Shown here: positions 1 to 11,435 of the stretch, piece after piece
Position numbering within the stretch: the first letter of the stretch is position 1
Layout: each line of letters opens with the position of its first letter
Assembly (NCBI RefSeq): GCF_027887165.1
Contig: NC_077227.1
Location: 441,581,895 to 441,645,894, forward strand
Direction: 5' to 3'
Origin: Monodelphis domestica
Lineage: Eukaryota > Chordata > Mammalia > Didelphimorphia > Didelphidae
Length of the DNA stretch: 64,000 bases
Made by a program: the position numbers and the translations under genes
Notes under the pieces: generated by a model
Database searches by the model: none
What the model was told of the DNA's origin: nothing
What the model saw: only the letters and a program-made list of their open reading frames with translations

Positions 1-1960
1 CTAAGTCATCAGCTTTTCTATATATCTCCAACACAGCTCAGGAGCAAAAACTAGAAAGAGAAATCCCATTCAAAATCACCTTAGACAAAATAAAATACTT
101 AGGAATCTATCTCCTGAGACAAACACAGGAACTATATGAACACAACTACAAAACACTCTCCACACAACTAAAACTAGACTTGAGCAATTGGAAAAACATT
201 AACTGCTCATGGATAGGACGAGCCAATATAATAAAAATGACCATCCTACCCAAACTTATTTATCTATTTAGTGCCATACCCATTGAACTACCAAAATATT
301 TCTTTACTGATTTAGAAAAAACCATAACAAAATTCATCTGGAATAACAAAAGATCAAGGATATCCAGGGGTATAATGAAAAAAATAAACACATATGATGG
401 GGGCCTTGCAGTCCCAGACCTTAAACTATATTACAAAGCAGCAGTCATCAAAACAATTTGGTACTGGCTAAGAGACAGAAAGGAAGATCAGTGGAATAGA
501 CTGGGGGAAAACGACCTCAGCAAGACAGTATACGATAAACCCAAAGATTCCAGCTTTTGGGACAAAAATCCACTATTCGATAAAAACTGCTGGGAAAACT
601 GGAAGACAGTGTGGGAGAGATTAGATTTGGATCAACACCTCACACCCTACACCAAGATAAATTCAAAATGGGTGAATGACTTAAACATAAAGAAGGAAAC
701 CATAAGTAATTTGGGTAAACACAGAATAGTATACATGTCAGACCTTTGGGAGGGCAAAGACTTTAAAACCAAGTAAGACATAGAAAGAATCACAAAATGT
801 AAAATAAATAATTTTGACTACAAATTAAAAAGCTTTAGTACAAACAAAACCAATGTAACTAAAATCAGAAGAAAAACAACAAATTGGGAAAAAATCTTCA
901 TAGAAACCTCTGACAAAGGTTTAATTACTCAAATTTACAAAGAACTAAATCAATTGTACAAAAAATCAAGCCATTCTCCAATTGATAAATAGGCAAGGGA
1001 CATGGATAGGCAGTTCGCAGATAAAGAAATCAAAACTATTAATAAGCACATGAAGAAGTGTTCTAAATCTCTTATAATCAGAGAGATGCAAATCAAAACA
1101 ACTCTGAGGTATCACCTCACACCTAGCAGATTGGCTAACATGACAGCAAAGGAAAGTAATGAATGCTGGAGGGGATGTGGCAAAGTAGAGACATTAATTC
1201 ATTGCTGGTGGAGTTGTGAACTGATCCAACCATTCTGGAGGGCAATTTGGAACTATGCCCAAAGGGCGACAAAAGAATATCTACCCTTTGACCCAGCCAT
1301 AGCACTGCTGGGTCTGTACCCCAAAGAGATAATGGACAAAAAGACTTGTACAAAAATATTCATAGCTGCGCTCTTTGTGGTGGCCAAAAACTGGAAAACG
1401 AGGGGATGCCCATCAATTGGGGAATGGCTGAGCAAATTGTGGTATATGTTGGTGATGGAATACTATTGTGCTAAAAGGAATAATAAAGTGGAGGAATTCC
1501 ACGGAGACTGGAACGACCTCCAGGAAGTGATGCAGAGCGAAAGGAGCAGAACCAGGAGAACATTGTACACAGAGACTAATACACTGTGGTATAATCGAAC
1601 GTAATGGACTTCTCCATTAGTGGCGGTGTAATGTCCCTGAACAATCTGCAGGGATCCAGCAGAAAAAACACCATTCATAAGCAGAGGATAAACTGTGGGA
1701 GTAGAAACACCGAGGAAAAGCAACTGCCTGACTACAGCGGTTGAGGGGACATGACAGAGGAGAGACTCTAAAGGAAACCCTAATGCAAATATTAACAACA
1801 TAGCAATAGGTTTGAATCAAGAACACATGTAATACCCAGTGGATTTACGTGTCGGCTACGGGGGGTGGGGGGGAGGAAAAGAAAATGATCTTTGTCTTTA
1901 ACGAATAACACTTGGAAATGAACAAATAAAATATTATAGAATTTAAAAAAAATTTAAAAG
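1..1960 (+). mobile_element. L1 LINE, 3' part (ORF2 C-terminus + 3'UTR), cut by window edge
   Basis: The reading frame is open from base 3 and encodes the end of L1 ORF2, including IKYLGIYL just after the reverse transcriptase core and the C-terminal Cys-rich motif C-x3-C-x7-H-x4-C (CWRGCG...HCWWSC, about 1168-1220). The frame ends at 1604 (...LWYNRT) and is followed by a roughly 350-base 3'UTR ending in an AATAAA-containing A-rich tail. Two nonsense changes interrupt the frame: a CAA-to-TAA at 774-776 and a TGG-to-TAG at 990-992, judged against the two sister copies at 22.1 and 25.7 kb. The element is therefore dead but fairly young. ORF1 and the 5' end lie outside the window, if present at all. 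Confidence 0.95.
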
Positions 1961-2609
1961 AGTTCAAACTATCACATTTTCCTCTACTTCCTCTCTGGGT
2001 TATACTCTGGACTTCTAACATGCCCAAGAAACTTCTTCATCCTACAGTTCACTCTGACCATGGAATTCACACATTGGCAGTACCCTATGCACCTGCACCT
2101 CTCCAACTACATGGCTTCACTCAGAACTTCCATTTAAGGAGGGCACCCAGGCCAGCCATGTCTCATCTGTTTCCAGGCTACATTCAAGACCTTGTCTAAC
2201 ATGCCCCTGTACTTTGCCTCCCTCCCACAGCGATTTCCGTTTATATGTTGTCTTCTCCTATTAAGATGTATGTATGAGGAATTGTATTGTGTGTGGCTCA
2301 TGTAGGTTACATGTGGCAACATGAGTCTGTGTAGATTTTGGTCATCCTTCATTTCATGGAGAGCCAATGACATCACACTGTGATGTCTTGATTTGTGTGT
2401 GATGGATACGTTATAGGATAGTTGCTATCTGAATCTATGGAAAGACTTTTCATCCTAAGAGTTCCCCCAAGCCAATGAAATAACAGGTTCAGAAAACAAA
2501 AAATATTTACCACTTGCAAAATATCTACATGAGCAAAGGTCTGTTAGGTGACAGGAATGCAAAGATTAATGCCCAAGAATCTCTCTCCTGAATCAGTCAC
2601 TGAAAGGAT
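1961..2609. other. Unclassified, repeat-poor stretch
   Basis: No coding potential, tRNA fold or repeat family was recognised. The short reading frame on the minus strand at 2134-2376 has no recognisable domain and looks like chance. Confidence 0.5.
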
Positions 2610-2785
2610 CTTAAATCTGGGAGTGGAAGAGACCTACCTCTTTGTTTATATATAAGGAAATTGAAGTCTAGGAAATTAAGTGAATTGCCACATGCAAGCT
2701 AGGGGTGTCCAAGATGGGAACTTAACCAAAGTCCTCTGACTCTGGGACTCTTTCCACTCTGGGACTCCACCACACTGCCTTCCTT
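2610..2785 (-). repeat. MIR-type CORE-SINE
   Basis: The reverse strand matches the MIR layout: gaggaaactgag-like core, then a cacacagctag-like segment, then tcctctgactc...ccactctgg. It is heavily diverged, as expected for an old mammalian SINE. Confidence 0.75.
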
Positions 2786-2789
2786 TTGG

Positions 2790-3960
2790 CTAACAAGCAT
2801 TTAATTAAGTTCTTACTAGGATCAAGTTGGCACTAAGGATACAAAGATAAAAATGAAACTGTCTCTATCCTCAGTGAGATTACATTCTATAGGAGGAGAC
2901 GTGTGGACACAGATATATATATACACACACATACATACATATAAAACCATATAAATAAATTAAAATATATTAAAAATACATACAAATATAAAAATGTATT
3001 TATATTCATACCTATATGGGCAGGTAAGTGATACAGGATATAAAGCACCAGGCCTGGAGGATCTGAATTCAAATCTGACATCAGATACTTACTAACTGAG
3101 TGGCCCTAAATAAGTCACTTAACTCAGTTTACCTCAGTTTCCACATCTGTAAAATGAGTTAGAGAAGGAAATGGCAAACCACTCCAATATCTTTACCAAG
3201 AAAACACCAAATGGAGTCATGAAGAGTCAGACATGACAAACAACTGAACAACAACAAAAATACCTTTATGCATACATACACAGAGATATACACCTATACT
3301 GGGGGTTCTGAAAGGCAGAGGGAAATAGGGCGTGCATCCCATTCTTAGCTGATAGACAGCCTGTGCAAAGACATAGAAATAAATGATGTACAGTCATCTG
3401 TGGGGAACAGCAAAAAGGCTAGTTTGAGTGACCCATAGAGGTCATGAGGAGAAATAAGCTGGAAAGTTATGTTAGAGCCAATTTATGAAGAATTTTAAAT
3501 GCCAAACAGACAAAAGTATATTTGATCCTAGAGGCACTGGGGAGCTACTGGATTATATTTAGGAGAGTTGATATGATCCCATCTACTCTTTAGGAAAATC
3601 ACATTAGCAGTGGGGAGGATTGATTGGAGGCAGGAGATTGAAAAGCCAATTGGAGAGGGGAGTGATAACAAGACTAATTAAAAGGTTCTTATAATAATCC
3701 AGGTTAGGTGAAATAGGACCTAAATTAGGATTTTGTTTGTGTAAATGGAGAGAATGGAATAGATGCAAGGAATATTGCATGGGTAGAAATCTCTAAGGCT
3801 TGACAAATAATTGGATAGATGACGTGAAGGAGAATGAAGAGAGTCAAGGGTAAGGCCTAGGTTGCCAAGCTGAGTGTCTGGATGGATATGGTATCCTACT
3901 CAGAAACTGAGATTTTTAAAAGGAGTGGTTTAGAGAGAAATCTGGTGTCCTCAAGAAGCT
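2790..3960 (+). repeat. R1 old dispersed repeat, split by MAR1
   Basis: It starts with the 'tattaagtacctactatgtgcca..ggatacaaagat' type head, runs into an AT/CA-rich patch (2910-3000), is interrupted by a MAR1 at 3018-3260, and continues with the characteristic 'aatgccaaacaga...atttgatcctagaggcactggggagc' block and 'tcacattagcagtggggaggattg'. The same family is recognised at 7.5, 12.9, 17.5, 33.8 and 56.9 kb. I know this sequence type from mammalian genomes but cannot give its library name. Confidence 0.65.
3018..3260 (+). mobile_element. MAR1 SINE
   Basis: It has a complete tRNA-like head, CORE-like middle and RTE/Bov-B-like tail (aaatggcaaaccactcc ... agtcagacatgac), and ends in AAC repeats. 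The flanks tacctatat and tacctttat look like an imperfect target-site duplication. It lies inside R1. Confidence 0.9.
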
Positions 3961-4150
3961 AACAATTCACTAGGAAAATAGGGCACACAGAAATGTCTTG
4001 AATTCAATAGAGAATTATTAAGGTAATAAATGCAGTGCAGACAAAATTTTCTAAGAGTTTCTAGGAGGGAAAGATCACTTCCTATTGGGAATTCATGGAG
4101 GGCTTCCTGGAAGAAGCGATTTACATCCTATGATATATTTAATTGAACAC
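3950..4150 (+). repeat. R1 partial second copy
   Basis: The stretch 'cctcaagaagctaacaattcac' onwards repeats the R1 head module, and 'ggagggcttcctggaagaag' the later module. It probably arose from a separate, abutting insertion. Confidence 0.4.
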
Positions 4151-4659
4151 TTACCATTTGAATTAACGTAGCAGTCAACTGGTAAGAGAGCTAGACAAGT
4201 CTCTGCCCACCAGAAACAGACTTGGTGACTTATGACTATATTTTTAAACTCGCCTCTCTGGCACCATCTGATAAATCAACACACAAGTCATTAAATGGTT
4301 CATTATCCTAGTAATATGATTCATTTTCCCTGCCAGGAAACACAGGAGATGACGACAGGCAACTTAGAAATATCCCACTTGCAGCCGTGAGTGCCCATCA
4401 ACAGAAGAGATTAGCTGGATGAGAGTATCATTGCATGCAGAGGTTAAGAAGATGGCTTGGTGGGTGGTCATTTTTCTTCAAGCTGTCCTTGATCTCTTAC
4501 TAGAAAATTCCACCATCACATTCTCACTGCCCAGTCTGGTTACTTCACAGTGGACATTTCACTTTAAACACAGAGAAGAAAGCTAAAGGTAATAATCTGG
4601 TTGTAAAATAGCCACATTTATATACAGAGATTATCAGAGCCAGTGACAGCAGAAAAGCA
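4151..4659. other. Unclassified stretch
   Basis: No feature could be supported on either strand. Confidence 0.4.
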
Positions 4660-4865
4660 GCATTGTGCAGAAGAAAAAATATTTGGATGAAATGAAATAG
4701 ACTTGAGTTCTAGTTCTGACTGTGTCACTGAGAGTTCTGTGCCCCTGAGCAAAATTACCCAACCTCTATGAGCCTTTGTGCTCTCCTTATTTGAAAGGAG
4801 GGGGTTGAACTAAATGATTTTAAAGATCTCTCCTAGCTCTAACATTCTGAGATCCTAACATATAG
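4660..4865 (+). repeat. MIR-type CORE-SINE
   Basis: It has the order 'acttgagttctagttctgac', 'cctctatgagcc' and 'tgaactaaatgattttaaagatctctcctagctctaacattct' that typifies the 3' part of MIR elements. Confidence 0.7.
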
Positions 4866-4992
4866 CTCATTAGAAAAATTTGTTCATCATATACTCTTCT
4901 CTCTTATCCCTAGGTCACAAAGAATCTCAACTTGTACAATGAGGTCTTCATTCCTCAGTTCCTAAAAATCATTGATCCAGATGTCTTTAGGC

Positions 4993-5009
4993 CAGGGGTT
5001 CTTAATGAT

Positions 5010-5060
<51 letters not shown>

Positions 5061-5255
5061 AGCATGCATGCATGCTAAAACTCATTTGGTAGTCTGGTGA
5101 AACCTATAGACCCTTCCCAGAAGACTTTTTAAATAAAACACACAGAGTTACAAAGGAAACAAATTATTATATTATAAAGATGTAATTTCTTCCATCCAGG
5201 TTCACAGACATTCTGAAATCTATCCATGGACCCAAAGTCAAAACCCCCTGCAGTC
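4993..5255. mobile_element. hAT-like non-autonomous DNA transposon, interrupted by a GT tract
   Basis: It begins 'caggggttcttaa' and carries 'tctggtgaaacctatagacccttc' and 'ttacaaaggaaacaaattat', the same blocks seen in inverted order at 15.5 kb and 25.5 kb. The terminal motif cagggg...cccctg is of the hAT type. The GT repeat at 5010-5057 sits in its first 20 bases. Confidence 0.6.
5010..5057. repeat. (GT)24 microsatellite
   Basis: About 24 uninterrupted GT units, followed directly by a perfect 22-base palindrome at 5058-5079 built around GCATGCATGCATGC. Confidence 0.98.
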
Positions 5256-5479
5256 AAAACAACAAAATAAACCTAGGAATGACTCTAATGTATTATTTTG
5301 TCATGATATTCTTACCTCAGTCACACTGTTGCAAAGCAAATCATTCTTCCAAGGATCTGAGCCTATTCTGCAGTGACCAGTAATCTAGTTTCAGCTACCA
5401 GAACCAATATGTCAGTTTGATATTAGAATGGAAACACTTGGGTTTGCATCTCCTTTTGTGTCAGGGTGAGTAGGAGATG

Positions 5480-5765
5480 AGGAGAAATCTATAGACATAG
5501 TATACCTGGATTTCAGCTAAGCAGTTGATATAATTCCTCATAATTATCTTTGTAGATGAGATTGGAGAAGTATTGACTATACAGTTAAGTGGATATAGAA
5601 CTGGTTCAAGGATCAATCCCAAAGAGGGATAGATCAGCTTCAACCAGGAGAGGGGTCTCTAGTACACTGCCATAAAGATCTGTCTTAGGCTCTGGAGTTT
5701 CTGACATTTTTATCAATAACTTTATAACCCATTTGTCAATTGAGTCCTAGAAACCTGACAGAACA
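5480..5765 (+). mobile_element. L3/CR1 LINE fragment, reverse transcriptase region
   Basis: It reads like CR1/L3 ORF2 DNA: 'gatttcagctaagcagttgat' corresponds to a D-F-S-K-A-F-D block, followed by 'cctcataattatctttgtagatgagattggagaa' (PHD.LVDK.EK) and 'atttttatcaataactttat' (F-I-N-D-L). It is very decayed, with no usable frame. Confidence 0.65.
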
Positions 5766-5849
5766 ATGTAGTTTCAACTTGATGGTTTCTCAATAATAAT
5801 CTATTTGTTTCACATCCACACTCACTCTTTTCCTCTGAAAGCATCTGAA

Positions 5850-6235
5850 TTTGACTCCTTTTCCTTTCTCTCCCTCCTTCTCATTCTCTCCCTCACTCTC
5901 CCTCTCCTCCCTCTCTCTCCCTTTCCTCTTCTTCCTCTCCCTTTCTTTATCTTTCTTTATCTCCCTGTTCTTCTCTCTCCCTTCTTTCCTCCCTCTCTTT
6001 CTTTCCTTCTCTTCTTCTCCCTCTCTCCCTCCTCTCCCTCGCCCTCTCTCTACTTCTCTCCCACTCCTTATTTCTCTCCCTTCTTTATTCCCTCTCTCTC
6101 TTTCCTTCTCTTCTTCTCCCTCTTTCCCTCCTCTAATGTCTCCCTCTCTCTACATCAATTGTTCTCTCTCTCTCTCTCTTTCCTTTCTTCCCCATCTATC
6201 TCCTTCCTTCCCTCTTCTTCCCTGACACTGTCTCC
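5850..6235 (+). repeat. Pyrimidine-rich (CTCCCT/CTTT) low-complexity tract
   Basis: Nearly 400 bases are almost wholly C and T on the + strand. The overlapping Ser/Leu/Pro-rich reading frames here are composition artefacts. Confidence 0.95.
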
Positions 6236-6934
6236 ACCTCTCCCCAAACCAAAAGCACTTTGCTTTTCTTAAAAAATGCTAGATAACAAAAAAAACCAGA
6301 CATAATTCAATTATTTAATCCAACAAAATATACAGAAGCCTCCTTTTCAGAGGATGTACAGAGGTTCTAGTAGTGGTTCTGTCACCAAAGAGAGGTGAAA
6401 CCTTGAATAAGTCACAACTCCAAGTCAAAGTAGATCTCATTCTTCCCTCAGGACCTACACAGTTCACTTGACTCATAGTACCAGCAAAGGAAATAGGTTG
6501 AGATTGTTCCTTGGCCCAAGAGATTTGCTCTAATGATCCTTTTCTTTTAGGGCCATGAAGAAGGCATAGCCTTCAGGCCTCGCTTCTCATGATATCTCCT
6601 CTCCTGTAATATCACTGAAATTCTGAACTCCTTTCCTGTCTCTTTTCAAGTTCCCTTCTCTTCTTCCATGTTTTTATCTGAAAGCAGCTTCCAAGATAGA
6701 CATTGTTCTGTGTAGAGACTTTCAGGATGCACAGGTATCTTCCCAAGTCTATATGCAGCATAACACATTGGTGGATGTGTGGATGTGGTTTTGAATCTCT
6801 GTCTATATTTGGGGCGGGGGGTAATGTCTGTGTCTCCCTTTCCTGCCTCCCTCTTCTTCAGGAGGACCTCTCTGGAGCTGTTGTCTCCTTTAGAAATAAC
6901 ACCTCCCTCTAGTTCACATTTTAGACATCCATAT
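6236..6934. other. Unclassified stretch
   Basis: Nothing recognisable; the two small overlapping frames at 6703-6964 show no domain. Confidence 0.4.
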
Positions 6935-7122
6935 TCCTTTTTTTACCCTTGCTTTCTGTCCTAGTAGCAACTCTAAGGAAGAAGGGCAAGAGCTAGGAAA
7001 ATAGAGTTAAGTGTCCTGTCCAGGGACACACAGTTAAGAAGTGTCTAAGGCCACATTTGAACTCATATCCTCCCATCTCTAGGCCTGTCTGTCTATCCCC
7101 TGAGCTACACATAACTGCCCCT
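6935..7122 (-). mobile_element. SINE-A, diverged
   Basis: On the reverse strand the head 'gggcagttatgtgtagctcagg' leads to a 'cttaactct' block and a poor tail. It is more decayed than the adjacent copy. Confidence 0.7.
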
Positions 7123-7142
7123 AGAGTCCTAAAATCTTAAAT

Positions 7143-7347
7143 CTTTTTTTTTTAATCCTTACCTTCCATCTTAGAATCAATACTATATATTGGTTCCAAG
7201 GCAGAAGAGTAGTATGGACTAGGCAATGGGAGTTTAGTGACTTTTCCAGGGTCATATAGCTAGGTAGTGCCTGAGGCCAAATATGAACTCAGACCCTCCC
7301 AACTCCAGACCTGATGTTCTATCCACTGTGCCACCTAGTTGCTTCTT
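7143..7347 (-). mobile_element. SINE-A
   Basis: A full-length reverse copy: A-rich tail at the low-coordinate end, 'ccttaccttccatcttag', 'attggttccaaggcagaag', and the tRNA-like head 'ccactgtgccacctagttgc' at the high end. Confidence 0.9.
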
Positions 7348-7529
7348 CTCAATTCTTTTAAGGGTCAAAGCCATGGAAAGAATGAGGGATATGAGTTCCA
7401 TTATTACCAAAGGGACACTTCAGTGATCCTCACTGCTGCCATACAATGAAGTTTTGAACTTGAATCAATGTAAGAGGAAAGGCCATACCCAAGATAAAGA
7501 AAATTCTAATTCACCTTGCCTGATAAATG

Positions 7530-8040
7530 GATTCTCGAGCATTTATTAAGCATCTGCTTTATGTCAGGCACTGAGCTGAGCACTGAGGATGCAAAGATAA
7601 AACTATAACAATCCCTATATTTTATGTGGGAAGAAAATATATACATATCTCTATATGCAAAATAAATATAGAGAACGAAAGGAGTGAAGAGAGGGAGGAA
7701 GCACACTAGAAGCTGAAAGGATTAGGAAAAGCAGAAGTTGGTATTTCATTTAAATTTTGAAAGAGACAAGAAATACTGAGGCCAAAGTCAGAGATGCCCA
7801 AGATGGAGATATAATATAATAGTGGTGAAGAGCAGGGAGTCCAGGCTAGTTGAACTTCAGAGTAATGTAAAACAAGATTGTAAAAAGTGGGTTGGGGTCA
7901 GGTGAAGAGTTTTAGAAAGCCAAACAAAGGAGTTTCTATTTGATCCTAAAGGCAAAAGAAAGAGATAGGTTAGGAGAAGGAGAGAAAGAGATAGTGGGAG
8001 ACTGATGTGATCAGATCTATACTTATGTAAAATCACTAAC
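7530..8040 (+). repeat. R1 old dispersed repeat
   Basis: Module order as at 2.8 kb: 'ctttatgtcaggcactgagctgag', 'gatgcaaagataaaa', 'ttttagaaagccaaacaaagg', 'atttgatcctaaaggcaa' and 'gatgtgatcagatct'. Confidence 0.65.
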
Positions 8041-8119
8041 AACCACATAGAAGAAGAGTTCATATCTTGTTTGGGAGACAATAGATATAAGTGACTCATC
8101 TTGGCACTTGCCTGGGTAG

Positions 8120-8240
8120 CCCTGATACCACTTAAACGAAACCCTAGATAGCATGCTTATCAAATATGTGCATAACAAACATCTGGGAAGGATAGCTAAC
8201 ATATCTGTTGACAAAATGGTTGAGAAAATTTATATGATAA
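8120..8240 (+). mobile_element. L3/CR1 LINE fragment
   Basis: 'gatagcatgcttatcaaat' and 'gggaaggatagctaacata' match the L3 segment just after the catalytic reverse transcriptase motifs. Short and decayed. Confidence 0.6.
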
Positions 8241-8244
8241 CAGC

Positions 8245-8423
8245 ATTTGCCTTTCAAACAACTTAAGGACTATGATCAGTACAACCACAATTCCAGAGGT
8301 CTAATGATAAAGCATGGTACCAACCTCCAGACAGAAAGATGATATATATAGAATGATACATACATTTTCAGATACAAAAATCTTTTGCTTGACTATGCAT
8401 ATCCATTATAAAGGGTTTTGATT
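8245..8423 (+). mobile_element. Old L1-type 3'UTR remnant
   Basis: 'acaattccagaggtctaatga', 'aacctccagacagaaagatga' and 'tttgcttgactatgcatat' resemble the 3'UTR layout of old marsupial L1s, also seen at 48.9-49.05 kb. Such UTRs end in a purine-rich tract, which may be the seed of the GGAA expansion that follows. Confidence 0.45.
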
Positions 8424-8919
8424 GTGGAAGGAAGGAAGGGAGGGAGGAAGGGAGGAAGGGAGGGAGGAAGAAAGGGAGGGAGGAAGGAAGGGAGGAAGGA
8501 AGGGAGGAAGGAAGGGAGGAAGGAAGGGAGGGAGGGAGGAAGGGAGGGAGGAAGGGAGGAAGGGAGGAAGGGAGGGAGGAAGAAAGGGAGGAAGGGAGGG
8601 AGGAAGGAAGGGAGGGAGGAAGGGAGGGAGGAAGGGAGGAAGGGAGGAAGGGAGGAAGGGAGGGAGGGAGGGAGGGAGGGAGGGAGGGAGGGAGGGAGGG
8701 AGGGAGGGAGGGAGGGAGGGAGGAAGGAAGGAAGGAAGGAAGGAAGGAAGGAAGGAAGGAAGGAAGGAAGGAAGGAAGGAAGGAAGGAAGGAAGGAAGGA
8801 AGGAAGGAAGGAAGGAAGGAAGGAAGGAAGGAAGGAAGGAAGGAAGGAAGGAAGGAAGGAAGGAAGGAAGGAAGGAAGGAAGGAAGGAAGGAAGGAAGGA
8901 AGGAAGGAAGGAAGGAAGA
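8424..8919. repeat. (GGAA/GGGA)n purine tract, about 495 bp
   Basis: Nearly pure purine on the + strand, with three zones: mixed GGGA/GGAA with a few AGAAA interruptions (8424-8657), pure GGGA (about 8658-8722) and pure GGAA (about 8723-8917). The long Lys/Glu/Gly/Arg and Pro/Ser/Leu frames over it are translations of the repeat, not genes. Confidence 0.98.
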
Positions 8920-9229
8920 AAAATTTGAAATGCACAGAAGAAACCATAAAGAAGGCCAAAAGGAATCACAGACAAACAGAATATCTTGGAAAGTGACATG
9001 TTAAATTTCTTACAAATTTAAAAAGAAAAGCAAACCATGTGTAATAGAGATTCACTGCTTTATATACAACCTTTGGTTTGCTGTTCCACACTGGGTATAT
9101 GGAAATGTTCTTCTACTTGATTTTTGTTAAGTTCAAAGTTTTTTTAAATGGAGAATGAGAAGAAAGTTGATGTGATTTTAGATAATGTTATGGAAAACAT
9201 GGTGTCCAAAACTAAAGAAGTGACAATTC

Positions 9230-9715
9230 TGCTATATTCTTCTTGGTCAGGTGACATTTAGAGTCTCATATTCAGTTCTGAAAATCCATTTTAGGAAGAA
9301 TATTGACAAACCAGAGTAGACCCAAAAGAGGGTGATCAAGATGGCAAAGAGCCTAGAAACCATCCAACCTAATCCAATATGCATACCTATTTATATGTAC
9401 CTGTGCAAGACACTGTGTTAGACAAATGAAGATTGTTTGAAGTAAAGAGGGCTGGTTAGTTTGGAGATGAGGTGGAGCATAAGAGTGTTCAAATATTTGG
9501 AAGATTGTTAGGCAAAAGAGAGATCAAATCTGTCCACTTGGCTTGAGGAAGCAATCTTGAAGCAGATGAGGAAGCAGAGGAAAATTTCAGTTCAGTGTGA
9601 GGGAAAACTTCCTAACTGTCCAACAGTAGAATGGACTGAGTTATGAGGCAGTCCTTTCATAGGAGGTCCTGAAGTGAAGAAATATTGTGAAGGAGATTTC
9701 TGGTCTCCTACATAT
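9230..9715 (+). mobile_element. L3/CR1 LINE, 3' region
   Basis: It shows the L3 order: 'aatattgacaaaccagagta...gggtgatcaagatggcaaag', a block around 9470 matching 'tcaaatatttggaag', then 'gggaaaacttcctaactgtcc' and 'tagaatggactgag'. An unrelated or strongly drifted patch lies near 9370-9440. Confidence 0.7.
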
Positions 9716-10195
9716 AATATATAAGCTCCTTCCACCTCCAAAATTCTTTTGCATAACAATTCATAGAATATATCACAAAAATATATTATTATAACTTATT
9801 GCCTACCTTCCAAAGCAAGAAGAATCCTCTCCCATTGACCTTTTCCTCTTTTAATTCAGTTGTTTGGTTTAAACTCAAGTGTAACAGAGATGCCTGAAAA
9901 TCCACTGCTAGAGAATTCTTCCTTTGGCTAAAGATTTCTGTCCTCTTGTAATATATAAGTACCCCTGAGAGAGAGAGTAGTACATTCAATGTGATCAATC
10001 ATTTACTAAGTGAACATAAGAGCTCTCTTTAAATTCATAAAATGCTATCATATGGTAAATTTTATCAATTGTTCCATTTTGCAGTGATAACTGACCCCTG
10101 CCAAAGAGCAGCCAAAACCAGGTTTGAGGATACCCTCAGAAACAGTCACATGCTCTAAGACAAGAAGAGAATAATTTGGGATCAAGGTTTAGCAT
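9716..10195. other. Unclassified stretch
   Basis: AT-rich; no repeat family or gene recognised. Confidence 0.4.
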
Positions 10196-10198
10196 TTG

Positions 10199-10385
10199 GG
10201 CAGCTAAGTGGCTTAGTGGGTAGAGAACCAGTCCTAGAGACAGGAGGTCCTGGATTCTAATCTGGTCTCAGATACTTCCAACCTGTGTGACCCTGGGCAA
10301 GTCATTTAACCCCAATTGTCCAGCCCTTACTGCTTGTCTGCCAGAAAACCAATTAGTATTGATTTTAAGATAGAAGATAACATCA
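10199..10385 (+). mobile_element. SINE-A
   Basis: Head 'gggcagctaagtggcttagtgg', centre 'gtgtgaccctgggcaagtc', tail 'accaattagtattgatttta'. Moderately diverged. Confidence 0.9.
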
Positions 10386-10399
10386 ATAGAGTTTGGCAA

Positions 10400-11060
10400 C
10401 TGCTCTGCCTCTGGGGAAACAACTACTTCACATTCCCATTTTAATATTCCTTTGGTCCTTGCATAATTGAGCCTCAGTCATATTGTGACAAGTGTCAAAT
10501 GATGGCATTGTTTACTGATTTTTGTTTATACCAACCTCCCACCTCAGCCTTTCCCTCCATGAAGTACTGGGTCCCTTGTGCAACTTACAAATGAAGCAAA
10601 GGCTGCTTTAATAATTGATTTGATTTTTCACTCTCACTCAGAAAGCTCTGCCATTTGACTTTAAACAGAAACTTTTTGGACTGATAAGATCCTATCGACC
10701 TCCACATCATTATTTCTGGTTGCAAAAATCTTCAGTAAGTGGCTCTTTTTTCCCCCTCTCTTATTGTTCTGCTATTATTACAATAATAACATTCATAACA
10801 TTTTCATCCTTCCAGACCTCTTGCAGGGCGATGACATCTGTGGAAGAGATTTGAGCCTTTGCCGATGACATCTGTTATGGGGGGGATTTTTTTTTTAACT
10901 CAAGAGCGGTAGCTGCCTCCTCCAACTGCAATTTGCATCCTTCAGTTACTCATTAATACACCACTGGTAATGAGCTGCCATCGACATTCCTTAGAAGTTT
11001 GATTTGTTAAAGGGCAGTAAACCATGGAAAAGGGATGTGAGCTGACTTCTCTACCTTCGT
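10400..11060. promoter_or_regulatory. Candidate conserved non-coding element
   Basis: This is the longest repeat-free stretch in the left third. It has scattered CpGs in a CpG-poor window, an exact 13-base direct repeat (cgatgacatctgt at 10829-10841 and 10863-10875), and homeodomain-like TAAT/ATTA sites near 10615 and 10950. Function is inferred from composition only; no alignment was possible. Confidence 0.3.
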
Positions 11061-11239
11061 CTTGTGGGAGACCATGAGGATTCTCACAGGAGGAAGGGGT
11101 GTCTGATCCTCTCAAAATGGCTTAGTGTCAGCCTTCTCTACTCTTGTCCAGCTATTCAAAATCTACCGATTGTTCCAAGCCCATTTCAAATCCCACCCCT
11201 CCAGGGAGCCTTCCTCATCACTCACAACACTCAATAATA

Positions 11240-11435
11240 ATGGCAGCATAGCTCTAGAGTTAGACAGGACCTCAGGGGCCATCCAGTCTGACCCCATCAA
11301 AGGGAAGGTTAAGCAACTTATGCAAGAGAACTTAAGTGACTTGCCCAAGGTCACAGAGAGAGTAAACATTCGATCTCAGGTCCTTTCATTGACTCCAGAG
11401 TCAATGATTTTTTCACAGTATGACAAGCTCTCTCT
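11240..11435 (-). repeat. MIR-type CORE-SINE
   Basis: 'gttagacaggacctcaggggccatccagtctgacccc' followed by 'cttaagtgacttgcccaaggtcac' is a classic reverse-strand MIR. Confidence 0.8.

Noticed and set aside
5805-6272. 155-codon Ser/Pro/Leu-rich frame
   Set aside because: Explained by a pyrimidine-rich low-complexity tract.
8393-8999. Several 170-200-codon open frames on both strands
   Set aside because: They are translations of the GGAA/GGGA repeat (EGRK and LPSF periodic peptides) with no start context or domain.
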